NCBI GenBank assembly: GCA_018713805.1
Contig: DVOF01000141.1
Coordinates: 1-16,299 of the forward strand
Origin: Candidatus Aphodoplasma excrementigallinarum
Lineage (GTDB): Bacteria; Bacillota; Clostridia; UBA1381; UMGS1253
Reading direction: 5' to 3'
Length of the DNA stretch: 16,299 nucleotides
The notes under the pieces are model-generated. The model was not told where the DNA came from, did not search any database, and saw only the letters and a list, made by a program, of their open reading frames with translations. The translations under genes and the position numbers were made by a program. Positions 8,054 to 15,396 of this stretch are shown in pieces (within the stretch, counting starts at the first letter, position 1; each line of letters begins with the position of its first letter).

Positions 8054-8914
8054 ATGGATACGGCTATGGGTTTGTTTGGAAGAGGAACGAAAGTGCCCGA
8101 AAAGGGCGTTGAAAAGGAAGAACGGCAGAAACACCGCTTTTTTATCTTTTTTGACGTGGTGTTCCGGAAGTTTATGAAGTTTATGCAGCTCAATTTGATG
8201 TTTTTGGTGTTTTCGCTTCCGTATTTGCTGCTGCTTTACTGGCTTTCGCCCATCAATGTGACGTCGCTTTCCGGCGTCTCCATGTCGGGTATCGGGGAGT
8301 TTGTCCAGAGCTTGCCTTATGAGGATGCGGCAGCGTTTGAACTCGTACTCCGCCTGCTCTTCGCGCTCGGCGTTGTGATTCTCTGGGGTGCCGGGCCGGC
8401 GTCGGCGGGCTGTGCTTATGTCATGCGCAATTTTTCCCGTGAAGAGCATGCATGGGTGTTCAGCGACTTCTGGGACAATATGAAAAGCAATTTTAAGCAG
8501 AGTATCGTAGTATTGTTGATCGACATTCTGATTCTGTACCTGAGCCTGGTTGCTTTTAACTTTTATTCCCATCAGTACGCCTTGTCGCCGAACAGCATGT
8601 TTCTGGTCGCGCAGGGACTGTTGGCCTTTCTGCTGATTTTGTATACCTTTATGCACTACTATATCTATCAGATTATGGTAACGTATAAGGTCAAGCTTAG
8701 TGTGCTGTATAAAAACGCGCTGCTGTTTGCAGTGGCGAAGTTCCCGCAGAATATCTTTTTCACGGTTCTTTCGGGCGGGATTCTGCTTGGGCTTTTCGTG
8801 CTGCTAAATGTATTTGCGGCTCTGGCATTCGTCATCGTGTTCACGGCGCTGTGCAAATTTATCATTGAATTTTATACGGCTGAGGTCATCCGTAAAAATA
8901 CGATACAGAAATAA
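8054..8914 (+). CDS. DUF624 / YesL-family integral membrane protein
   Basis: This is a 286-residue membrane protein of unknown function. A charged cytoplasmic N-terminus (residues 1-35, many Lys/Glu) is followed by about five to six hydrophobic segments, roughly at 46-64, 96-118, 150-171, 182-206 and 231-272, the last long enough for two passes. Family hallmarks are RFFIFFDVVFRKF near residues 28-40 and the GPASAG-AYVMRNFSREEHAWVFSDFW stretch (about 114-140), matching the GPAxAG...R...DFw...NfKQ pattern of DUF624. Known relatives such as B. subtilis YesL often sit with sugar ABC transporters; no transporter gene is present here. AAGG at 8043-8046 supports the start; Met5 (8066) is a less likely alternative. 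Its TAA stop shares one base with an ATG of miaB, so the two are probably co-translated. The family is likely; the function is unknown. Confidence 0.8.
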   Translation: MDTAMGLFGRGTKVPEKGVEKEERQKHRFFIFFDVVFRKFMKFMQLNLMFLVFSLPYLLLLYWLSPINVTSLSGVSMSGIGEFVQSLPYEDAAAFELVLRLLFALGVVILWGAGPASAGCAYVMRNFSREEHAWVFSDFWDNMKSNFKQSIVVLLIDILILYLSLVAFNFYSHQYALSPNSMFLVAQGLLAFLLILYTFMHYYIYQIMVTYKVKLSVLYKNALLFAVAKFPQNIFFTVLSGGILLGLFVLLNVFAALAFVIVFTALCKFIIEFYTAEVIRKNTIQK

Positions 8915-8915
8915 T

Positions 8916-8919
8916 GGAG
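8916..8919 (+). promoter_or_regulatory. Ribosome binding site that favours the second ATG of miaB
   Basis: GGAG lies 6 nt before the ATG at 8926. The earlier in-frame ATG at 8914 overlaps the preceding stop and has no purine-rich site in front of it. The GGAG itself lies inside the longer reading, so initiation at 8926 is preferred. Confidence 0.6.
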
Positions 8920-8925
8920 CAAACA

Positions 8926-10344
8926 ATGAAACGTAGTAGACAAGACGTATTGATTCCACAAGAGCAAATTGAAAAGCAAAAGGAATATATTCAGAAAATC
9001 AAAGCACATTATATAGGGCAGGACATACAGCCGCTTGCGTTTCTTGTAACGTACGGCTGTCAGCAAAATGAAAACGACACAGAGCGCCTCCGCGGCATGC
9101 TCGCCGAGGCGGGCTTTGGGTTTTGTGACAGCGCAGAGGATGCGGATTTGATCCTTTATAACACCTGCGCCATCCGCGACCATGCGGAGCAAAAGGTGTA
9201 TGGCAACCTCGGCGCGCTGAAGCGGCTCAAACGCCGCAAACCGGAGCTTATCATCGGCGTATGCGGTTGCATGATGCAGCAAAAACCCGTGGCGGAGCGT
9301 ATCCGCCAGCGTTACCCCCACGTTGATTTGATTTTCGGCACGCATACGCTCTATCAGCTTCCCGAGCTATTATGGCAGGTGCTCAACACGCATGACCGCT
9401 GCGTCCGTCTTTTGGACTCAGACGGCTATATTGCCGAGAATATGCCAATCCGGCGTGTGGGTAGCGTAACGGCTTATGTATCGATCATGTATGGGTGTAA
9501 TAACTTTTGTTCCTACTGCATTGTGCCGTACGTGCGCGGGCGGGAGCGCAGCCGCGACCCGGAGGCGATTCTGCGTGAAGTGCGCCAGCTTGCGCAGGAA
9601 GGGTATAAGGAAGTGATGCTGCTTGGGCAGAATGTCAATTCCTACGGCAAAGACCTTGCAGAGCCGCTCGGCTTTGCAGATTTGTTGGAGCGCGTTTGCG
9701 GCGTGGACGGGATTGAGCGGATTCGGTTTATGACGTCGCACCCGAAGGATTTTAATGAAAAGCTGATGGAGACGATGGCTGCTCAGCCGAAGATATGCAA
9801 CCAGCTCCACCTGCCGGTGCAGGCGGGTTCCAACGCCGTTTTGGAGGCGATGAACCGCCGCTACACGCGGGAGACATATCTTGATAAGGTGGCGAAAATC
9901 CGCTCTATGATTCCAGGCCTCACGCTTACAACGGATATTATTGTCGGCTTCCCGACCGAAACGGAGGAAGACTTTGCCCAGACGCTCTCGCTTTTGCAGG
10001 AGGTGCGCTTCGATTCAATTTATTCCTTCATCTTCTCTAAGCGCAGCGGAACGCCGGCGGCAAAGCTCGACATGACGCTGTCAGACGAGGTGATTCACGA
10101 AAACTTTGACCGGCTGCTTGAGGTGCAAAACGACATCTCGCGCCAGATCAACGATTCCTATATTGGCCGCACCGAGGAGGTTTTGGTCGAGGGGCAGAGC
10201 AAAACGGATGCAAACATGGTTTCCGGCCGGACAGAAGGCGGCAAGATCGTCCATATGCAAGGCGGGAGCGAGCGGATTGGGACGCTTGTAAAGGTAAAAA
10301 TCACCGCGGCAAAGACGTGGTTTTTGACCGGTGAAATCATATAG
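8926..10344 (+). CDS. miaB: tRNA-2-methylthio-N6-dimethylallyladenosine synthase
   Basis: MiaB is a radical SAM methylthiotransferase that converts i6A at tRNA position 37 to ms2i6A, using two [4Fe-4S] clusters. With this start it has 472 residues, slightly longer than the common size. The N-terminal UPF0004 domain supplies cluster ligands C45 (TYGCQQNE), C81 (NTCAIR) and C115 (GCMMQQ). The radical SAM motif CxxxCxxC is C191, C195 and C198 (YGCNNFCSYC), followed by VPYVRGRERSR and by LLGQNVNSYG, both typical of MiaB. A TRAM domain occupies the last ~60 residues. An in-frame ATG at 8914 would add four residues; 8926 was chosen because it has GGAG 6 nt upstream. It follows the DUF624 gene directly and precedes a YmcA-like gene by 25 nt, as in B. 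subtilis ymcB-ymcA. Confidence 0.96.
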   Translation: MKRSRQDVLIPQEQIEKQKEYIQKIKAHYIGQDIQPLAFLVTYGCQQNENDTERLRGMLAEAGFGFCDSAEDADLILYNTCAIRDHAEQKVYGNLGALKRLKRRKPELIIGVCGCMMQQKPVAERIRQRYPHVDLIFGTHTLYQLPELLWQVLNTHDRCVRLLDSDGYIAENMPIRRVGSVTAYVSIMYGCNNFCSYCIVPYVRGRERSRDPEAILREVRQLAQEGYKEVMLLGQNVNSYGKDLAEPLGFADLLERVCGVDGIERIRFMTSHPKDFNEKLMETMAAQPKICNQLHLPVQAGSNAVLEAMNRRYTRETYLDKVAKIRSMIPGLTLTTDIIVGFPTETEEDFAQTLSLLQEVRFDSIYSFIFSKRSGTPAAKLDMTLSDEVIHENFDRLLEVQNDISRQINDSYIGRTEEVLVEGQSKTDANMVSGRTEGGKIVHMQGGSERIGTLVKVKITAAKTWFLTGEII

Positions 10345-10356
10345 TATATACAATAT

Positions 10357-10361
10357 GGAGG
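10357..10361 (+). promoter_or_regulatory. Ribosome binding site fixing the start of the YmcA-like gene
   Basis: GGAGG ends 8 nt before the ATG at 10370. A longer in-frame reading from a GTG at 10331 would overlap the end of miaB and has no ribosome binding site, so it is not used. Confidence 0.85.
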
Positions 10362-10369
10362 AATATAAA

Positions 10370-10756
10370 ATGGATATTTTGGAAATGGCAAAAGAGCTGG
10401 GCAAGGCGATTGCCGACAGCGAACTGATGGAAGCCGTCAAGAAGGCGGAGGACGTGCAAAATAACGACGAAAAAGCGCAGCAGCTCATCGGCGAATATAA
10501 TCTGAAGCGGATTCAGCTTATGCAGCGCGCACAGAAGGAAGACGTGACGCAGGAGGAGCTGGAATCAATCCGGACTGAGCTGTCCGACGAATTTGACAAG
10601 CTGATGCAGTATGATGTGATTAACCGCTACATTATGGCGAAAAAGGAGCTTGACGCTGTATTAGAACAGGTAAATAACATTATCACGTTTTATGTGACCG
10701 GGCAGACGCCGGGCGGGTGCTCCGGCTCATGCTCGAGTTGTTCTGGCTGCCACTAA
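10370..10756 (+). CDS. ricA: YlbF/YmcA-family regulator with cysteine-rich tail
   Basis: This is a 128-residue soluble, largely helical protein of the YlbF/YmcA (RicF/RicA) family. In B. subtilis RicA, RicF and RicT form an Fe-S-containing complex that stimulates RNase Y-dependent RNA maturation and affects biofilm formation, competence and sporulation. Visible family features are the N-terminal helix MDILEMAKELGKAIADSELM, a KxAExxxxxDEKAQxLIxEY stretch and a second long helix ending in NNIITFYVTG. The final 12 residues contain four cysteines (117, 121, 124, 127) spaced C-x3-C-x2-C-x2-C, a plausible metal or Fe-S ligand set. The start is set by GGAGG at 10357-10361. Its place between miaB and mutS matches B. 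subtilis ymcB-ymcA-cotE-mutS-mutL, with cotE absent, which favours RicA over RicF. The family is well supported; the exact paralogue rests on gene order. Confidence 0.82.
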   Translation: MDILEMAKELGKAIADSELMEAVKKAEDVQNNDEKAQQLIGEYNLKRIQLMQRAQKEDVTQEELESIRTELSDEFDKLMQYDVINRYIMAKKELDAVLEQVNNIITFYVTGQTPGGCSGSCSSCSGCH

Positions 10757-10780
10757 GCCGGAGGGGACAGATAGGGCAAA

Positions 10781-10785
10781 GGAGG
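10781..10785 (+). promoter_or_regulatory. Ribosome binding site supporting a TTG start for mutS
   Basis: GGAGG lies 7 nt before TTG at 10793. The resulting N-terminus (MADITPMMEQY) matches the usual MutS beginning. The first ATG downstream (10811) has no such site and would delete part of that conserved start. Confidence 0.85.
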
Positions 10786-10792
10786 TATTGAC

Positions 10793-13420
10793 TTGGCTGA
10801 TATTACGCCAATGATGGAGCAGTACCAGAAGATCAAAAGCCAATACGCGGATTGTATTTTGTTTTTCCGGCTTGGCGACTTTTATGAGATGTTTAACGAC
10901 GATGCGGTGCTCGCCTCGCGGGAGCTCGAGCTTGTTTTGACCGGGCGGGGCGGCAAAAAGGGCGATGACGGCGTGCGCGAGGGCGGCATGCCGATGTGCG
11001 GCGTTCCGTTTCACAGCGCCGACTCCTACATAGCCAAACTGGTCGCAAAGGGGTACAAGGTTGCCATATGCGAGCAGTTAGAGGATCCCGCGCTGACAAA
11101 GGGGCTCGTAAAGCGCGACGTAATCAAGATTATCACGCCCGGTACGGTTACGGATACCCGCTCGCTCGACGAAAAGAAAAACAACTTCCTTGCGCTGATT
11201 TACTGCGGCAGCGACGCGCAGACATCGCTCGTATTTGCCGACATTTCCACAGGGGAAGTGTTTACGACAAAACTGCGCGGGATTGACGAGGCGGCGGTGC
11301 TTGACGAGCTCGCCAGCTTTGACCCGTCGGAGGTTTTGTTCTGCCGCCGGGCAAAGGAAAGCTATGAGCGTGCGGTCAAAGGGCGGTTCGACCTCTATAT
11401 CGGAAACATTGACGAAGAATTTTTCCAGTACGATATGGCAAAAAGCGCAATCCAGGACGAGATGGAAACAGACGACTTTTCGCTCATCGGCCTGCCGGAG
11501 GATAAGGATTTGATTTGTGCAGTCGGTGCGGCAATCCTGTATTTGAGCGATACGCAGAAATCGTCCCTGTTCCGTGTGCTGGACATCCGTTATTATGAAA
11601 CGGAGCAGTATATGGGGATCGACTATAACACGCGCCGGAATCTGGAGCTGACGCAGTCCATGCGCGAAAAGTCCAAAAAAGGGACGCTTTTGTGGGTACT
11701 CGACCGGACGAAAACCTCCATGGGCGGGCGGCTGTTGACGCAGTGGATTGAAAAGCCGCTCCTAAGCCCCGCTTCAATCGAGAAGCGGCAGAAGGGCGTG
11801 GCGGAACTGAAAGATAATATGATGCTGCGCGAGGAATTGCAGGAGGACTTGGATGGGGTTTACGACATATCGCGCCTGATTGGGCGGATTTCGCTCGGGA
11901 GCGCAACCCCGCGCGATATGATCTCCCTGCGGGAATCGCTGCGCGCACTGCCGGCGGTTGAGCTAAAGCTGTCAAAGTGTACAAGCCCTATTTTGCAGGA
12001 GCAGCTTGACAATCTCGACCTATTGTCCGACGTGAAGGATTTACTGTATGCCGCCATTGACGACAAAGCGCCCATCAACACGGCAAACGGCGGCGTCATC
12101 AAAGACGGCTATAACGCAAATGTGGACGAGTACCGTACCGCACAGCGCGAGGGGAAGACCTGGCTGGCGGACGTACAGCAATACGAACGGGAAAAGACCG
12201 GCATCAAAAATCTAAAGGTCGGCTATAACAAAGTGTTCGGCTATTATATCGAGGTCAGCAAGGGGCAGACGGGCTCTGTCCCGGACTATTACGTGCGCAA
12301 GCAGACGCTTGTTAACGGCGAACGCTACATAACGCCAAAGCTCAAGGAAATTGAAAATATTATCATTGGCGCGGAGGAGAGGCTCGTCCGTCTGGAGGCG
12401 CATTTGTTTGATGAACTGCGGCAGAAAATCTGCGCGCAGATCGAGCGGCTCAAAAAGACGGCGGGTGTGGTTGCCGTTACGGATGTGCTCTGTGCGCTGG
12501 CGGAAGCGGCGCAGCAAAACCACTACTGCATGCCGTCTGTCGACGCGTCCGGTGTAATTGAAATCAAGGACGGGCGGCACCCGGTTGTGGAGAAAATGCT
12601 GAAAAGCGAGCTGTTTGTCCCAAACGATACGTTTTTAGATTTGGAGGGCGACCGTCTCTGCATCATCACCGGCCCGAACATGGCGGGTAAATCGACCTAT
12701 ATGCGTCAGGTGGCGCTCATTACGCTTATGGCACAGATCGGGAGTTTCGTCCCCGCGTCCTCTGCGCGGATTGGCGTGGTGGACAAGATTTTTACCCGCG
12801 TCGGCGCGTCGGACGATTTGTCGACCGGACAGAGTACATTCATGGTGGAGATGAACGAGGTCACAAATATCCTGAAAAATGCGACCAGGAACTCCTTGAT
12901 CATATTGGATGAGATTGGCCGCGGGACAAGCACCTACGATGGCTTATCGATTGCATGGGCAGTGGCGGAATATATCTGCGATAAGGCGAAAATCGGTGCC
13001 AAGACGCTGTTTTCGACGCACTATCACGAACTGACCGAGCTGGAGAGCCGTCTTGAAGGCGTCAAAAATTATTGCAGCGTTGTAAAAAAGCGCGGCGACG
13101 ACATTACCTTCCTGCGTAAAATCGTAAAGGGCGGTGCGGACGGCAGCTACGGGATTGAGGTGGCTGCGCTGGCGGGCATTCCTGCCGAAGTAACGCACCG
13201 CGCAAAGGAAATCTTCCGGATTCTGGAGCAAAACGACGTCAATAAAGGCTCATATCAGCTTGAGGTGCTTGACGCGATGGCGTATGCACCGGCAAGCCTC
13301 AGTGAGGAAACCGACAATGAGATTACGCGCGAGTTGAAGAACATGGATGTCACGACTTTTACGCCGATTGAGGCGCTCAATAAGCTCTACGAGCTTGCAA
13401 ACCGGGCAAAAGAGATGTAA
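10793..13420 (+). CDS. mutS: DNA mismatch repair protein MutS
   Basis: MutS recognises base mismatches and small loops and then recruits MutL in an ATP-dependent way. It has 875 residues, within the usual MutS1 range. The N-terminal mismatch-binding domain carries the wedge motif F30-x-E32 in GDFYEMF. Connector, lever and clamp domains follow; NLKVGYNKVFGYYIEV is the conserved lever/clamp region near residue 470. The ATPase domain has Walker A at 627-635 (GPNMAGKST, K633), Walker B D706-E707 and the family block EIGRGTSTYDGLS, then FSTHYHELTELE. A C-terminal helical tail is present. Translation starts at TTG, supported by a strong ribosome binding site. It lies 36 nt after the YmcA-like gene and 36 nt before mutL, probably in one transcript. 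All catalytic motifs are intact. Confidence 0.98.
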   Translation: MADITPMMEQYQKIKSQYADCILFFRLGDFYEMFNDDAVLASRELELVLTGRGGKKGDDGVREGGMPMCGVPFHSADSYIAKLVAKGYKVAICEQLEDPALTKGLVKRDVIKIITPGTVTDTRSLDEKKNNFLALIYCGSDAQTSLVFADISTGEVFTTKLRGIDEAAVLDELASFDPSEVLFCRRAKESYERAVKGRFDLYIGNIDEEFFQYDMAKSAIQDEMETDDFSLIGLPEDKDLICAVGAAILYLSDTQKSSLFRVLDIRYYETEQYMGIDYNTRRNLELTQSMREKSKKGTLLWVLDRTKTSMGGRLLTQWIEKPLLSPASIEKRQKGVAELKDNMMLREELQEDLDGVYDISRLIGRISLGSATPRDMISLRESLRALPAVELKLSKCTSPILQEQLDNLDLLSDVKDLLYAAIDDKAPINTANGGVIKDGYNANVDEYRTAQREGKTWLADVQQYEREKTGIKNLKVGYNKVFGYYIEVSKGQTGSVPDYYVRKQTLVNGERYITPKLKEIENIIIGAEERLVRLEAHLFDELRQKICAQIERLKKTAGVVAVTDVLCALAEAAQQNHYCMPSVDASGVIEIKDGRHPVVEKMLKSELFVPNDTFLDLEGDRLCIITGPNMAGKSTYMRQVALITLMAQIGSFVPASSARIGVVDKIFTRVGASDDLSTGQSTFMVEMNEVTNILKNATRNSLIILDEIGRGTSTYDGLSIAWAVAEYICDKAKIGAKTLFSTHYHELTELESRLEGVKNYCSVVKKRGDDITFLRKIVKGGADGSYGIEVAALAGIPAEVTHRAKEIFRILEQNDVNKGSYQLEVLDAMAYAPASLSEETDNEITRELKNMDVTTFTPIEALNKLYELANRAKEM

Positions 13421-13443
13421 AGCATAATCACTTTACACATTAG

Positions 13444-13448
13444 AAGGG
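13444..13448 (+). promoter_or_regulatory. Ribosome binding site choosing ATG 13457 for mutL
   Basis: AAGGG stands 8 nt before the ATG at 13457 but only 2 nt before the in-frame GTG at 13451. The ATG gives the standard MutL beginning (MGKINILDASVAN), so the GTG reading is disfavoured. Confidence 0.75.
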
Positions 13449-13456
13449 CGGTGCCT

Positions 13457-15373
13457 ATGGGAAAAATCAATATATTAGACGCTTCGGTCGCGAATATGAT
13501 TGCCGCCGGGGAAGTGGTGGAGCGTCCGGCCTCCGTCGTCAAAGAGTTGGTCGAAAACGCGCTCGATGCGGGCGCGAGCGAAATCACGATAGAAATCAAA
13601 AACGGCGGGATTTCCTATATACGCGTCACAGATAATGGACGCGGCATCGACGCGGGCGACGTCGGGCTCGCCTTTATGCGGCATGCAACGAGCAAGATCC
13701 TGGAGGCAAAAGACCTCGAAAAGATTGGGACGCTCGGCTTCCGCGGCGAGGCGCTCTGCTCCATAGCCGCTGTGGCGCGGGTCTCCATGACGACAAAGAC
13801 GGCGGAGGCAAAGAATGCGGTCCGCGTCTATATTGAGGGCGGCGAGATGGAGGACGTCGGCGAGGCCGGCGCACCGGACGGCACAACGGTGGAGGTCAAA
13901 AATTTGTTCTATAACACACCCGCCCGCATGAAATTTTTGAAAAAGGATACGACAGAGGCGGGCTATATCACCGATATTGTAGAAAAGTTTGTGCTGTCGC
14001 ACCCGGACGTGTCGTTCCGCTTTATCAACAATGGAAAGCAGGTTCTCTTTTCCGCCGGTGACGGCAGCATGGTAAATGCAATCTATACCGTGTACGGCAA
14101 GGATTATGCGCGTTCAGTCCTGCCGATCGATTACGGCGACTCCGTGATACGTGCGACGGGGTATATCGGGAAGAGCAATATTAGCCGCCCGAACCGGCGG
14201 CAGCAGAGTTTTTTTGTCAACGGCCGCTCCATCCAGAGCAAAACGATGACGGCCGCGCTGGAAGAGGCGTATAAAAACCAAATCATGATTGGCAAATTTC
14301 CCTTTGCAGTCATCGATCTGCTGGTGAATCCTGCCTTTGTGGATGTAAACGTGCATCCGCACAAAACCGAGGTCAAGTTTTCCGACGAGCGCAAGGTCTT
14401 CGACACGGTGTATTGGGCGGTGAAAAATGCGCTCTATGAAAAACCGATTGTACCACACGTCGAGCTTGCCAAAACCACGCCGAAAAAAGAGGCATATAAA
14501 AGCGAAGAATTTACCGCTGAGCGGCGGCCTTACATACAGGTTCCTATACCAGGCCAGACGGAGAAAGCGGCTCCTGCTCCGCGGGTGCAGGAATACCGAT
14601 ATCAAACGCAGCAGGCGGCTGCACCTGTGCAAGAGCCTGCGCAAAAGCAGGTTATTTTAGAGAAAAGTACGGCATTTTTGCAGGAAATGGCAGAAACGCC
14701 ATATCAGGTTCAAAATGAGCCTGTGCAGCAGCCATCTGAACAGGCAGAGGATACGCCTGCGGCTCCTTCAATAGAGCCGCAGCCCGCTTCTGAAAATATG
14801 GATTATAAGATAGTGGGGCAGTTGTTCGACACGTACATTATACTCGAACGCGGCGACGAGGCGCTGCTCATCGACCAGCATGCGGCGCATGAGCGGCTTA
14901 ATTATGAGCAGCTTCGGCGCGATCTGGCGCAAAATACACCGAGGGTTCAGTCCTTGCTGTCCCCAGTCGTGGTCGATTTATCTGCGCCGGAGTTGTCCTA
15001 TGTGGCAGAGAACTTGGAGCGCTTTGCAGCACTGGGGTTTGACGCTTCGGAATTTGGGAAAAATGCTGTGCTAATTAACGGCGCGCCGATGGGCATCGCG
15101 TATGAGGACATTGGGGATTTGTTTGTCGAGCTGACTGGGCAGATGATGGCGCAGAACAAGCAGATTATCAGCGAAACGTACGAATATGCGCTCTACACCA
15201 TTGCGTGCAAGGCGGCAATCAAAGCAAACCACCGCCTCAGCGAGGCAGAAATCCACGCGCTGGTCGACGAGGTGTTTGCGCTCGACGGGATTAATACCTG
15301 CCCGCATGGACGGCCGATTACGATCTCCCTGACAAAGCGCGAGCTGGAAAAGCAGTTCAAGCGCATTGTGTGA
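13457..15373 (+). CDS. mutL: DNA mismatch repair protein MutL with endonuclease motif
   Basis: MutL links mismatch detection by MutS to strand removal. With this start it has 638 residues. The N-terminal GHKL ATPase shows E30 and N34 (KELVENALDAGA), D59-N60-G61-R62-G63 and GFRGEAL (94-100). The transducer domain follows to about residue 335, including VDVNVHPHKTEVKF. A linker of ~115 residues rich in Pro, Gln and Ala separates it from the C-terminal dimerisation domain. That domain contains DQHAAHERLNYE (473-484), matching the DQHA(x)2E(x)4E nuclease motif, plus ACKAAIKANH (around C584) and CPHGRP (615-620), the associated metal-binding blocks. QSLLSP, shortly after the nuclease motif, may be the sliding-clamp contact. 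This fits an endonuclease MutL in an organism without MutH. The linker uses CCT for proline far more than the rest of the gene. Confidence 0.97.
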   Translation: MGKINILDASVANMIAAGEVVERPASVVKELVENALDAGASEITIEIKNGGISYIRVTDNGRGIDAGDVGLAFMRHATSKILEAKDLEKIGTLGFRGEALCSIAAVARVSMTTKTAEAKNAVRVYIEGGEMEDVGEAGAPDGTTVEVKNLFYNTPARMKFLKKDTTEAGYITDIVEKFVLSHPDVSFRFINNGKQVLFSAGDGSMVNAIYTVYGKDYARSVLPIDYGDSVIRATGYIGKSNISRPNRRQQSFFVNGRSIQSKTMTAALEEAYKNQIMIGKFPFAVIDLLVNPAFVDVNVHPHKTEVKFSDERKVFDTVYWAVKNALYEKPIVPHVELAKTTPKKEAYKSEEFTAERRPYIQVPIPGQTEKAAPAPRVQEYRYQTQQAAAPVQEPAQKQVILEKSTAFLQEMAETPYQVQNEPVQQPSEQAEDTPAAPSIEPQPASENMDYKIVGQLFDTYIILERGDEALLIDQHAAHERLNYEQLRRDLAQNTPRVQSLLSPVVVDLSAPELSYVAENLERFAALGFDASEFGKNAVLINGAPMGIAYEDIGDLFVELTGQMMAQNKQIISETYEYALYTIACKAAIKANHRLSEAEIHALVDEVFALDGINTCPHGRPITISLTKRELEKQFKRIV

Positions 15374-15396
15374 CGGGTACGCGGAAAGGAATCACG

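Noticed and set aside
7772..8656. 294-codon minus-strand frame spanning the adenosyltransferase and DUF624 genes
   Set aside because: It is in register with both sense genes, which happen to share a frame. It has no family features.
10324..10352. Promoter-like pair TTGACC and TATACA with 17-nt spacing at the miaB-ricA junction
   Set aside because: Transcription would begin around 10359, inside the ribosome binding site of the next gene, leaving an mRNA without an intact GGAGG. It may be chance sequence at the end of miaB.
10743..10762. Small inverted repeat at the end of the YmcA-like gene
   Set aside because: The stem has only about five pairs and no T-tract follows, so there is no support for a terminator.
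13431..13456. TTTACA resembling a -35 box between mutS and mutL
   Set aside because: No acceptable -10 hexamer lies 16-18 nt downstream, and that spacing falls on the mutL start codon.
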